Positions 1 through 6,124 of a stretch of DNA of 9,086 bases are shown here, piece after piece. The notes under the pieces were generated by a model. It had not been told where the DNA came from, ran no database searches, and worked only from the letters and a program-made list of their open reading frames with translations. The translations under genes and the position numbers were made by a program. Where the stretch lies: the NCBI GenBank assembly GCA_021798635.1, contig JAJZGH010000207.1, positions 1 to 9,086 on the forward strand. The letters run 5' to 3'. The DNA is from Planctomycetota bacterium. Its GTDB lineage: Bacteria > Planctomycetota > Phycisphaerae > WQYP01. How positions within the stretch are numbered: position 1 is the first letter of the stretch; every line of letters starts with the position of its first letter.

Positions 1-151
1 TGGACATCACCTTGGAGATTACCCGCTCTTTCCGACGGTGAGAGTTTCGTCGTTACGGCGACGGCCACCTTTTTGCGCCAGCCGAATTTGCTCTACTTTC
101 AACTCTCTCCTGTCATCTGCTCTATCGGGCCGCGGCCCAATTCCTCCTCGT

Positions 152-178
152 ATCCGCGTGATCCGCGCAATCCGCGGT
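152..178 (+). repeat. Three tandem 9-bp ATCCGCGnn units
   Basis: Three consecutive units read ATCCGCGTG, ATCCGCGCA and ATCCGCGGT. The last two recur exactly as an 18-bp block at 8068-8085 in the same orientation, and both copies are followed by a T-rich TCTTTT-type tail. Similar short ATCCGCGTA/ATCCGCGGT-like strings are, from memory, common in intergenic DNA of Planctomycetes and related genomes. Their function is unknown. Confidence 0.75.
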
Positions 179-180
179 TC

Positions 181-208
181 TTTTCCGTCGTGTCGTACGC
201 GATATAAT
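181..208 (+). promoter_or_regulatory. Possible promoter upstream of the KS pair
   Basis: A perfect TATAAT lies at 203-208 in the context GCGATATAATCGC. The best -35 at proper distance is only TTTTCC (181-186, spacer 16), which is poor. If used, it would give a leader of over 200 nt before the first KS gene. The call rests on the -10 box alone. Confidence 0.35.
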
Positions 209-427
209 CGCTCGGTGCTCGGACACACCAGGAAATAATCGTGCGCAGCGGGGTCGTGCCGTTTGAGCGGAATCCTCCCTCACATTCCGGTGTGCCAGAG
301 CGTAAGAGCGTATTGAGCCTCCGCGCGTTGGAATTTGCTGCCGTTACACCATAGAATTCTGCCTGCGGCGGTTCAGAGGCCAACGGGTTGTTCTGATACG
401 GCGAGTTTAACCTGATGCGGAGACTAC

Positions 428-1771
428 ATGCGGCGCGTTGTCATTACCGGAGTTGGAGCGGTTTCTCCGCATGGTTTAACCAGCGCGGATTTCTGGCATG
501 GCCTTACCGAGATGCGCTCATCCGTCGCCCCGCTTTCCGCCTTTGATCCGGTAACATTTCCCAGCCGCGTTGCCGGGCAGGTGCCCGCTTTCAAAACCCT
601 GGACTATGTGCCCAAGAGTTACCGCAAGGCCACCAAAATAATGGCTCGCGATATTGAACTGGCCGTGCTGGCGGCCGATGGTGCCGTCCGTGATGCTCAC
701 CTTGCAACGCGCGGCGTCATGGAAAGCTTCGGCGGCAAGATACCGGATGACACTTGGTTTGAAGTGGATCCCCGCCGCATCGGCTGCAACATCGGAGCGG
801 GGCTGATTTGTGCTGATCTTAATGAATTAGCCTCCGCGATGGCTCCGGCGAAGGGGGATGATGGCTGCCTGGATTTGCGAAAATGGGGAAAATCGGATGA
901 TCCGGGCAAGCCCAGCGGCATGGAGTTGCTCACGCCGTTGTGGCTGCTGAAATATCTGCCCAACATGCCGGCCTGTCATGTCAGCATTATTCATGACACG
1001 CAGGGGCCGTCGAATACCATTACCTGTCAGCAAGCCTCAGCCGGGCTGGCCCTGGCGGAAGCGTGCCGGACCATTCAGCGCGGTCAGGCGGATATCGCGT
1101 TGGTTGGCGGGTGCGAATCCATGGTCCATCCCATGGGGCTTATGCGATGGACATTATTAAACCGCCTGACAATCACCGGCAACGACAATCCGGCTCAGGC
1201 GTGCCGCTCCATGGATCAAACCGCCGATGGAACCGTCATCGCCGAGGGCGGGGGGGTGCTGATTATTGAAGAACTCCAGCATGCTTTGGCACGGGGTGGA
1301 AAAATTTATGCCGAGGTTGCGGGCTTGGGTGCCACGTCCAGCGCCCGGGGAATTGCCGGGCCTGATTCGGCTGGCGAAGCCATGGCGGTGGCCATGGAAA
1401 GAGCAATAAAAGACGCGGGGACTGATCCCAGTGAAGTGCAGTTGGTCATCCCCGCCGGGTATGGTATCCCCAGCCATGACCAAGCCGAGGCGTCAGCGAT
1501 TAAAGGCGTATTTGCTTCCCAGCATCCGGAGGTTGTGGCCATCCGTGGCGGCTTGGGCGATGCGGGAGCGGGCGCACAGGCGCTGGACCTGGCGGCGGCG
1601 GCCATGACCCTGCATCACCAAACTGTGCCCGGTGCCGTCAACTGCACAACGCCTCTTGCGGGGCTGAATGTTCCGCAACAGACTCATGCCGCATCTTTGC
1701 AGTATGTGCTGGTAAGCACAGGGTCGATTGCCGGACAAAATTCCGCTGTGCTTTTACGGCGCTATGCTTAA
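428..1771 (+). CDS. KS-beta / chain-length-factor-like ketosynthase homologue (catalytically dead)
   Basis: This 447-aa protein has the FabF-type thiolase fold signature. It starts with RRVVITGVGAVSPHG and has the KS core GPSNTITCQQASAG at about 193-206, followed by the GG(C/A)xSMxHP segment. Aligned to the neighbouring intact KS, the nucleophile Cys is Gln202, the first catalytic His (NAHGTGT) is Ala343 within IPAGYG, and the second His (GHxxxAAG) is Asp378 within LGDAGAG. The C-terminal GFGGQN loop is also changed (SIAGQN). A Cys-to-Gln swap in a QA(S/G)(A/G) context is the hallmark of KS-beta/CLF subunits and KSQ domains. It therefore probably does not condense acyl chains but pairs with the KS encoded 56 bp downstream and shapes chain length or priming. 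ATG 428 is preceded by GGAG (419-422). The order beta-before-alpha is the reverse of classical type II PKS operons. The product of the pathway cannot be read here. Confidence 0.88.
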   Translation: MRRVVITGVGAVSPHGLTSADFWHGLTEMRSSVAPLSAFDPVTFPSRVAGQVPAFKTLDYVPKSYRKATKIMARDIELAVLAADGAVRDAHLATRGVMESFGGKIPDDTWFEVDPRRIGCNIGAGLICADLNELASAMAPAKGDDGCLDLRKWGKSDDPGKPSGMELLTPLWLLKYLPNMPACHVSIIHDTQGPSNTITCQQASAGLALAEACRTIQRGQADIALVGGCESMVHPMGLMRWTLLNRLTITGNDNPAQACRSMDQTADGTVIAEGGGVLIIEELQHALARGGKIYAEVAGLGATSSARGIAGPDSAGEAMAVAMERAIKDAGTDPSEVQLVIPAGYGIPSHDQAEASAIKGVFASQHPEVVAIRGGLGDAGAGAQALDLAAAAMTLHHQTVPGAVNCTTPLAGLNVPQQTHAASLQYVLVSTGSIAGQNSAVLLRRYA

Positions 1772-1794
1772 AAAAATAACGACATAACTAACGC

Positions 1795-1812
1795 ATCAGG
1801 ACCGAACCTGAT
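1795..1812 (+). promoter_or_regulatory. Intercistronic hairpin between the two KS genes
   Basis: ATCAGG (1795-1800) and CCTGAT (1807-1812) form a perfect 6-bp stem with loop ACCGAA, just before the ribosome binding site CTGGAG (1816-1821) of the next gene. The word AACCTGAT also occurs upstream of the first KS gene (409-416). There is no U-tract, so it is not an intrinsic terminator. It could influence translation or mRNA processing. Confidence 0.35.
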
Positions 1813-1827
1813 ACTTCTGGAGCAATT

Positions 1828-3135
1828 ATGAGAAATCGTGTGGTGATTACAGGAATCGGATGGGTTACCCCGCTGGGCCGAACCATTGAGGACGTGTGGG
1901 CCAAGCTGCTGGCGGGTGAAAGCGGCGTTGCACCGACGACCCTCTTTGACGCCCGGTTTTTTCCGACGCAGTTCGCCGCGGAAGTTAAAAATTATCAGCT
2001 ACCCGAACATTTAAGAGCCTCAGGTAAGCACGAGGAAATCAGCCGCGCTACCGGATTTGCCCTTGATGCCGCCCATCAGGCGTGGAGCATGGCCGGCCTG
2101 CCCCTGCCGGGATCACCCGCCTCCACCGCAGTAGATCCGTACAGCGTTGGCGTGTACTTAGGCAGCGGCGACGCCGCCTTGGATTTTGACAACTTCAGCC
2201 GCGCCGCCCTGGGATCCTGGGATCCGGAAAAGCGCACCATGAATATGGCCGAATGGGGCCGCCGGGCATTGGGATCTTTTCACGCACTGCGGGAAATTGA
2301 ACAAGAGCCGGCCATGCCGATTTCCCATTTAAGCATGGAATTTAACGCCCGCGGCCCGGCCATGAATTGCCTCACGGCGTGCGCCGCTTCCACCCAGGCG
2401 CTGGGCGAGGCGGCGGAATTGATCCGCCGGGGAGATGCGGAAGTTATCATCTCCGGCGGAGCGCATTCCATGATTCATCCTTTCGGTGTTACCGGCTTTA
2501 ATCGCCTGACCGCGCTATCCACATTTAATGAAGATCCAAAACGCTCCTGCCGCCCGTTTGACGCCACGCGCAGCGGATTTGTCATTGGCGAAGGCAGCGG
2601 CGTGCTGATCTTGGAAAGCTTGAGCCATGCCACCGCCCGCAACGCAAAAATTCTCGCGGAAGTTGTGGGGTATGGAAGCAGCGCGGATGCGTATCGCGTG
2701 ACCGATCAACATCCGGACGGTCGCGGAGCCATCGTGGCCATTGAATCCGCTCTGCGCGATGCGGGCATGGAAACCGGAGATATTGATTACATCAATGCCC
2801 ACGGCACCGGCACCAAGGAAAATGATTCCACCGAAACCTTTGCGATAAAAGGTGTATTTAAGGAACAGGCCAAAAACGTTCCCATCAGTAGTATCAAAAG
2901 CATGATGGGCCACCTGATTGCCGCGGCCGGTGCGGTGGAAGCCATTACCTGCGTGCTGTGCATCCGGGATCAGATGATACCGCCCACCGCCAATTACAGC
3001 GTACCGGACCCGGAGTGTGATCTGGATTATGTGCCCAATACCGCGCGGAAAGCCAACGTGGAAGTCGCCATGTCCAACAGCTTCGGTTTCGGCGGACAAA
3101 ATGATACGCTGATTCTCCGCAAATTTGTGCCATAA
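1828..3135 (+). CDS. Beta-ketoacyl-ACP synthase, FabF-type, catalytically complete (KS-alpha)
   Basis: This 435-aa protein is slightly longer than typical FabF (about 410 aa). All condensing-enzyme landmarks are present: N-terminal RVVITGIGWVTPLG, nucleophile Cys185 in LTACAAS, His325 in NAHGTGTKEND, His362 in MMGHLIAAAG, and the C-terminal SNSFGFGGQN loop (416-425). Family knowledge: Cys is acylated, malonyl-ACP is decarboxylated with help from the two His, and a 3-ketoacyl-ACP is released in the cytoplasm. It sits 56 bp after a KS homologue that lacks all three catalytic residues, so the two most likely act as a KS-alpha/KS-beta heterodimer in a specialised fatty-acid or polyketide-like pathway, not as the housekeeping FabF. 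That partner role is inference. ATG 1828 follows CTGGAG with good spacing. I see no clear terminator after the stop. Confidence 0.93.
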   Translation: MRNRVVITGIGWVTPLGRTIEDVWAKLLAGESGVAPTTLFDARFFPTQFAAEVKNYQLPEHLRASGKHEEISRATGFALDAAHQAWSMAGLPLPGSPASTAVDPYSVGVYLGSGDAALDFDNFSRAALGSWDPEKRTMNMAEWGRRALGSFHALREIEQEPAMPISHLSMEFNARGPAMNCLTACAASTQALGEAAELIRRGDAEVIISGGAHSMIHPFGVTGFNRLTALSTFNEDPKRSCRPFDATRSGFVIGEGSGVLILESLSHATARNAKILAEVVGYGSSADAYRVTDQHPDGRGAIVAIESALRDAGMETGDIDYINAHGTGTKENDSTETFAIKGVFKEQAKNVPISSIKSMMGHLIAAAGAVEAITCVLCIRDQMIPPTANYSVPDPECDLDYVPNTARKANVEVAMSNSFGFGGQNDTLILRKFVP

Positions 3136-3168
3136 AGGCCGCAGCCTGCCGGAAAGATTCTCTGTCAG

Positions 3169-3198
3169 TTAAAGCCCTGGGAGGCCATCGGCTATAAT
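3169..3198 (+). promoter_or_regulatory. Promoter of the kinase-like gene
   Basis: TTAAAG (3169-3174) and a perfect TATAAT (3193-3198) are separated by 18 bp. A start about 7 nt after the -10 would fall just before the strong Shine-Dalgarno AAGGAGAT (3209-3216), giving a very short leader. This suggests the gene at 3225 is transcribed independently of the KS pair. Confidence 0.6.
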
Positions 3199-3224
3199 GC
3201 CCCGCTTGAAGGAGATCGGCCGCA

Positions 3225-4334
3225 ATGAAAATGTTATTAACCGGACAAGTGGGGCTTGACCGTCAAGCGTATCTGAACCAGGTAGAAGCCATCGCCCGAT
3301 CGCATGGTGAAACACTCAAAGTGTTTCATGTCGGCGACATGATGTACCGCGAAGCGCCGGACGTTAAACCCGGCCGCATTCTGGATTTGCCGTTATCGCG
3401 TTTAACAAGTTTGCGCCGGGCGGTGTTTCGGGATATTCTCACCGATCTGCCCAATTATCCGCATGTGATTATCAATTCCCATGCAACATTCCGCTGGAAG
3501 CACGGTCTTTTTGCCGCTTTTGATTTTGACCAGTTAGCACAGCTTCAAGCGGATATTTACGTCACGTTGCTGGACAACGTGGAATCGGTTCATCAACGCC
3601 TGCTGCGGGATGACAACGTAGACCACAGCCTGAAAGATCTGATGGTCTGGCGCGAAGAAGAAATTCTGGCCACCGAACTTATGGCCCGCGCCAACGCCCA
3701 GCATCCCGGCGCGTTTTACGTGCTGGCACGCGGCCGGCACGCCAGCACCGCGCTAACTCTTTTTCGCCTTCTCATGCGGCCAAGCATGAGGAAAGTGTAT
3801 CCCAGTTTTCCCATGAGCCACGTCATGAACCTGCCGGAGACACTCAAAGAAATCAACGCGTTCCGTCATGCCATGTCCAATAAATTCATCACGTTTGATC
3901 CCGGCGATGTGGATGAAAAAATGCTGTATGACGCCGCCGTGGCGGCAGTGGAAGAGGGCAAACAGACGCTGTGTGTGGAAGCTTCCGGCGGCACCGTACA
4001 AGTGCGCGTACCGGAAATCCTCGCCATCGGCAGTGATATCAACGGCCAGATTTACGCCCGCGATTTTATGATGGTGCGCCAAAGCGACATGATTGTATCC
4101 TATATTCCGGAACTCTCGGACGGGCGTCCCGGTTTATCCAGCGGCGTAGAACGCGAACTCCAGCACGCCTACGACCACGCCCGGGAAGTCTATGTGATTT
4201 GGCGCCCCGAAGCCGGTCCCAGCCCCTTTGTCACCCAAACCGCCACGCGGCTGTTTACGACCGTCGAAGAAGCCCTCGCCTATTTTTCCCACCGCGGCTT
4301 CTGCCCCGCCCATAATCTGTTTGAAAGCGATTAG
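3225..4334 (+). CDS. Nucleotide-kinase-like / nucleoside 2-deoxyribosyltransferase-like two-domain protein
   Basis: This is a 369-aa, apparently soluble protein. Residues 1-185 look like a P-loop nucleotide kinase: beta-strand MKMLLTG, then GQVGLDRQ (7-14) where Walker A belongs, a strand ending VIINSHATF (81-89), and DIYVTLLDNVESVHQRLLRD (110-129), followed by DLMVWREEEI (138-147). The Walker A lysine is missing, so ATP use is doubtful. Residues 190-355 resemble the nucleoside 2-deoxyribosyltransferase/DUF4406-like fold: strand KVYPSFP, FDPGDVDE, then RDFMMVRQSDMIVSYIPE (279-296), SSGVERELQHAYDH (305-318) and VYVIWRP. In that family the ...SD..(I/V)... strand and the G.E.E..A helix form the nucleoside site, with the Glu as nucleophile; Glu309 or Glu311 would be the candidate. 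It has its own promoter and a strong AAGGAGAT site 8 nt before ATG 3225. The last base of its TAG stop is the first base of a palindromic element. The substrate is unknown; nucleotide salvage, damage clearance or signalling are all possible. Confidence 0.6.
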   Translation: MKMLLTGQVGLDRQAYLNQVEAIARSHGETLKVFHVGDMMYREAPDVKPGRILDLPLSRLTSLRRAVFRDILTDLPNYPHVIINSHATFRWKHGLFAAFDFDQLAQLQADIYVTLLDNVESVHQRLLRDDNVDHSLKDLMVWREEEILATELMARANAQHPGAFYVLARGRHASTALTLFRLLMRPSMRKVYPSFPMSHVMNLPETLKEINAFRHAMSNKFITFDPGDVDEKMLYDAAVAAVEEGKQTLCVEASGGTVQVRVPEILAIGSDINGQIYARDFMMVRQSDMIVSYIPELSDGRPGLSSGVERELQHAYDHAREVYVIWRPEAGPSPFVTQTATRLFTTVEEALAYFSHRGFCPAHNLFESD

Positions 4335-4365
4335 GAGCCTGTCCGAGTAATGGCCGGGATTGCGA
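4334..4365 (+). repeat. Left terminal inverted repeat of the palindromic element
   Basis: This pairs with 4581-4611. The mismatches are at 4341/4604 and 4352/4593, and A4359 is bulged. The first base is also the last base of the upstream gene's TAG stop codon. Confidence 0.8.
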
Positions 4366-4466
4366 TGGGTCTGAAATGTCCCGTATGCGCGACGGAGGAT
4401 CGAGCCGACTCTTAATAATGAGTCTGCGAGATCCGACAACAAAGCAGGCGGGACATTTCAGGCCCA
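4366..4466 (+). repeat. Internal hairpin arm 1
   Basis: Bases 4366-4383 pair with 4449-4466 without interruption: 18 pairs, one of them a T-G pair (4370/4462) that would be G-U in RNA. After an internal loop a second stem forms from 4397-4411 and 4420-4434 (12 of 15), closed by the loop TTAATAAT. Confidence 0.78.
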
Positions 4467-4476
4467 CCCCGCGGGG

Positions 4477-4580
4477 CGGTGTGCTTTTTGGCCCCCCTCG
4501 GCGGCGCGGCTCCTCGGAGTACCATCCCTGTCAGGTACGCCATCGTCGCCGTTTCTTGATGGTGGCCAAAAATCACGCCG
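4477..4580 (+). repeat. Internal hairpin arm 2
   Basis: Bases 4477-4499 pair with 4558-4580 (19 of 23 identical to the reverse complement, plus a T-G pair at 4480/4577). Bases 4500-4506 pair with 4544-4550 (one G-T), and GTACC 4519-4523 pairs with GGTAC 4534-4538. The TTTTT run (4485-4489) lies inside the stem and pairs with AAAAA at 4568-4572. Confidence 0.75.
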
Positions 4581-4611
4581 TCGCAACCCGGCGATTACTC
4601 GGAAAGGCTCC
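4581..4611 (+). repeat. Right terminal inverted repeat of the palindromic element
   Basis: The reverse complement matches the left end over 31 positions with two mismatches and one missing base. It directly abuts arm 2. Confidence 0.8.
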
Positions 4612-4676
4612 CAGGCCACTCCCCCCGCCGCACGGCCTTACTGCGCACCCTGATTCCTTGCTGTGACAGCGCTCGT

Positions 4677-4694
4677 ATTACCAACTTGGGTAAT
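4677..4694 (+). promoter_or_regulatory. Interrupted palindrome ATTACC-N6-GGTAAT
   Basis: The arms at 4677-4682 and 4689-4694 are perfect complements around AACTTG. It sits just upstream of a candidate promoter and of a second, perfect palindrome, so it may be a regulator-binding site. There is no direct evidence for this. Confidence 0.3.
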
Positions 4695-4700
4695 GTGCAA

Positions 4701-4731
4701 CGGTTTGCAAACCGAGGATTTGCGGTACAAT
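4701..4731 (+). promoter_or_regulatory. Candidate promoter overlapped by a perfect 14-bp palindrome
   Basis: CGGTTTGCAAACCG (4701-4714) is a perfect palindrome of the size bound by dimeric helix-turn-helix repressors. It covers a -35-like TTTGCA (4704-4709), which is 16 bp upstream of the -10-like TACAAT (4726-4731). Transcription would start near 4738, ahead of AGGAAGG (4762-4768) and ATG 4773. If real, it would drive the Rhs fragment and perhaps the unknown genes downstream, under repressor control. Confidence 0.45.
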
Positions 4732-4772
4732 GAGGACACCATTGTCAGGCGGATTGTGATCAGGAAGGCCGC

Positions 4773-5150
4773 ATGGTTGCACTGAGCGAAAAACTCCACC
4801 ACAGCGGCACAGCACCGAGGTTACGGGGGACGGGTTACAGGCTACAGCGGGTCAGAATATCTGTGGATTCCTGCAATCTTCAAGGATCAATGAACGCGGG
4901 TCACACACTTGGCATCCCCGATGATTTGCTCATTGATCATTGCTCATTGGAATTTGAGCGAAGCGCCGGTGCCAACGAAATTATTTACTGTGGCTACCGT
5001 TGTGACCCGGAGGCCGAACCATACTACGTCCGTAATCGAAGGCGCTCGCCGATTCCCGGAATGTCGATACAGAGGGATCCCATCGAATATGCCGGCGCCA
5101 TGAATTTGTAGGGGTATGCGACAAATAATCCCGCGCAAGCAACCCTTGAC
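4773..5150 (+). pseudogene. Rhs (YD-repeat) core fragment, interrupted
   Basis: The open frame 4773-5111 (112 aa) carries the end of an Rhs-associated core from about 4974: YCGYRCDPE, then YYVRNRRRSP, then IQRDPIEYAGAMNL. Complete Rhs cores continue NLYxYxxNNPxxxxDPxG. Here the Tyr codon is TAG (5109-5111), yet the same frame resumes GYATNNPAQATLD (5112-5150), so a nonsense change at the conserved Tyr is likely. The hundreds of upstream YD repeats are absent, and codons 1-67 look like unrelated intergenic sequence, including a 7-bp tandem repeat. AGGAAGG precedes ATG 4773, so a short orphan peptide could still be made. The read-through frame stays open to 5351 but overlaps the next gene's start. 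Rhs proteins are large secreted or surface toxin-delivery shells; this is only a scar of one. Confidence 0.7.
4930..4950 (+). repeat. Three 7-bp TCATTGn units
   Basis: TCATTGA, TCATTGC and TCATTGG lie in direct succession. Such low-complexity runs are typical of intergenic DNA, which argues that the first half of the 112-codon frame is not ancestral coding sequence. Confidence 0.6.
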
Positions 5151-5163
5151 ATGAGGATAGACA

Positions 5164-5952
5164 GTGACGAACGAGCTATATATAGTCGAAATTTTCGGGC
5201 GGATGGGACCATCGGCTTCTGCGGAGCGCGTCCAATCCGCATGTTATCGCATGATACAGCATACGGAACCGGCAGTGATGTACCGCGACGTGCCGGATAC
5301 CGTCCTCCGGGACATAGCACGGCTAGTTTACTATTATATTGTCACAGTTGACTGGAACGTCAGTATGACAATTCGTGTACCAGGAATCTTAGAAGTTCGT
5401 GGTGGGCAAATCGACGCCGACGATGCGGCGCGGATGTGGTCAAGAGAAATGCTGCTGCAATACACCATCGGCGGGGAGTCTCCCGCAAATTCCGGCCTTG
5501 AGCATTTCGAGGAACACTTGGTAGCAATCCTGTACGATCATAAGTCGTGCCTCCGCCAGGGCATATTCTTTCCGATTGCGCCGCTTGCGGATTTTTTGAA
5601 GAAATGGTCCGCATTCAAAAGCCGCTCGGAGCCTCGGGCTGACGAACTTGGACTCCATGGGTTACTGGCCTCCCTGGAGGAAGCCCAAGAACCGCCCCCG
5701 GTTGCAGGTGATCCGGAGTGGCCGGACAAAAAACGCGATTTGCTGCTTTGTGCGATCCGGGCGCAATGGTACCTGTCGTTGCTCGAGGAAAAGCCGAAGC
5801 TTGGCTCTCCCGGTGCAGCGGATTCCAAGGTTCACGAGAGCAGCGCGAAAAAACTGCGTCATTTTGACGCCTTCAGTAGCCAGCAACTTAAACAATTTCG
5901 GGACGCCATGCTTGTCTTCCACTCGGAGTTAGAGGGGAAGATTTTGCCATAA
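5164..5952 (+). CDS. Unrecognised soluble protein
   Basis: This is a 262-aa protein from a GTG start, supported by GAGGA (5153-5157) six bases upstream. I recognise no family. There is no signal peptide and no convincing membrane segment. The N-terminal part (about 1-85) looks compact and mixed alpha/beta (RLVYYYIVTVDWN, IRVPGILEVRGG). The central part is helix-rich with HFEEHLVAILYDHKSCLR (about 119-136) and PLADFLKKW. A proline-rich hinge (EEAQEPPPVAGDPEWPDKK) follows, then a charged helical C-terminus. It starts 13 bp after the last Rhs-like codon and overlaps the Rhs read-through frame, so it sits where toxin or immunity cassettes normally lie. That position is only suggestive. It may be co-transcribed with the two membrane-protein genes downstream, after a 172-bp gap. 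Confidence 0.65.
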   Translation: MTNELYIVEIFGRMGPSASAERVQSACYRMIQHTEPAVMYRDVPDTVLRDIARLVYYYIVTVDWNVSMTIRVPGILEVRGGQIDADDAARMWSREMLLQYTIGGESPANSGLEHFEEHLVAILYDHKSCLRQGIFFPIAPLADFLKKWSAFKSRSEPRADELGLHGLLASLEEAQEPPPVAGDPEWPDKKRDLLLCAIRAQWYLSLLEEKPKLGSPGAADSKVHESSAKKLRHFDAFSSQQLKQFRDAMLVFHSELEGKILP

Positions 5953-6124
5953 GTTCGGACACGAGAATTAGCAACATTGTAGTGGCCCATCCAGTTGCAG
6001 GCCCATATAACATTCATGAGGACGACGATTCGAATGGTTGGCAATGATTTTAACGAAGTATGGATGGCGCACGGGCGAGTGTTTCGCGGATTAAAAAAAG
6101 CGAATATGAAACGGAGTTGCACCC

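Larger units (their letters stand above)
1..427. other. Leader/intergenic region upstream of the KS pair
   Basis: I see no convincing complete gene here. The open frames on both strands overlap one another and resemble no family. In the third forward frame the first bases read DITLEITRSFRR and stop at 39-41. That could be the tail of an upstream gene, but it is too short to assign. The rest holds a perfect 12-bp palindrome (GGGCCGCGGCCC, 127-138), a 9-bp tandem repeat (152-178), a possible -10 box (203-208) and the ribosome binding site of the first KS gene (GGAG, 419-422). Confidence 0.5.
4334..4611. mobile_element. 278-bp three-way-junction palindromic element (MITE-like)
   Basis: The ends are imperfect terminal inverted repeats: 4334-4365 pairs with 4581-4611 (29 of 31 positions plus one bulged A). 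The outer end reads GGAGCCTGTCCGAGTAAT. Between them sit two independent long hairpins that abut the terminal stem, 4366-4466 and 4477-4580, separated only by the 10-bp palindrome CCCCGCGGGG (4467-4476). Nearly the whole element thus fits a T- or Y-shaped fold. There is no credible ORF and no obvious target-site duplication (flanks ATTA and CAGG). It could be a non-autonomous transposon mobilised in trans, a REP/ERIC-like extragenic palindrome, or a structured RNA. I cannot name a family. Confidence 0.72.

Noticed and set aside
127..138. GGGCCGCGGCCC as a terminator of an upstream gene
   Set aside because: There is no T-tract follow-up and the loop is minimal. The upstream gene itself is not established.
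2515..3099. Long open frame on the minus strand (194 codons)
   Set aside because: It lies wholly antisense inside the KS-alpha gene, whose catalytic motifs prove the plus-strand frame. It has no family features.
4484..4492. Intrinsic terminator with CTTTTTGGC
   Set aside because: The T-run is inside hairpin arm 2 and pairs with an A-run at 4568-4572. The preceding CCCCGCGGGG has too small a loop to be a terminator stem.
4334..4611. Integron attC site or CRISPR repeat
   Set aside because: It lacks the RYYYAAC/GTTRRRY ends of attC sites, there are no regularly spaced repeats, and no integrase or cas gene is nearby.
4376..4666. Open frame of 96 codons across the palindromic element
   Set aside because: It spans both hairpin arms and runs past the right terminal repeat. 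The residues are Arg/Pro-rich with no motif, as expected from GC-rich palindromic DNA.
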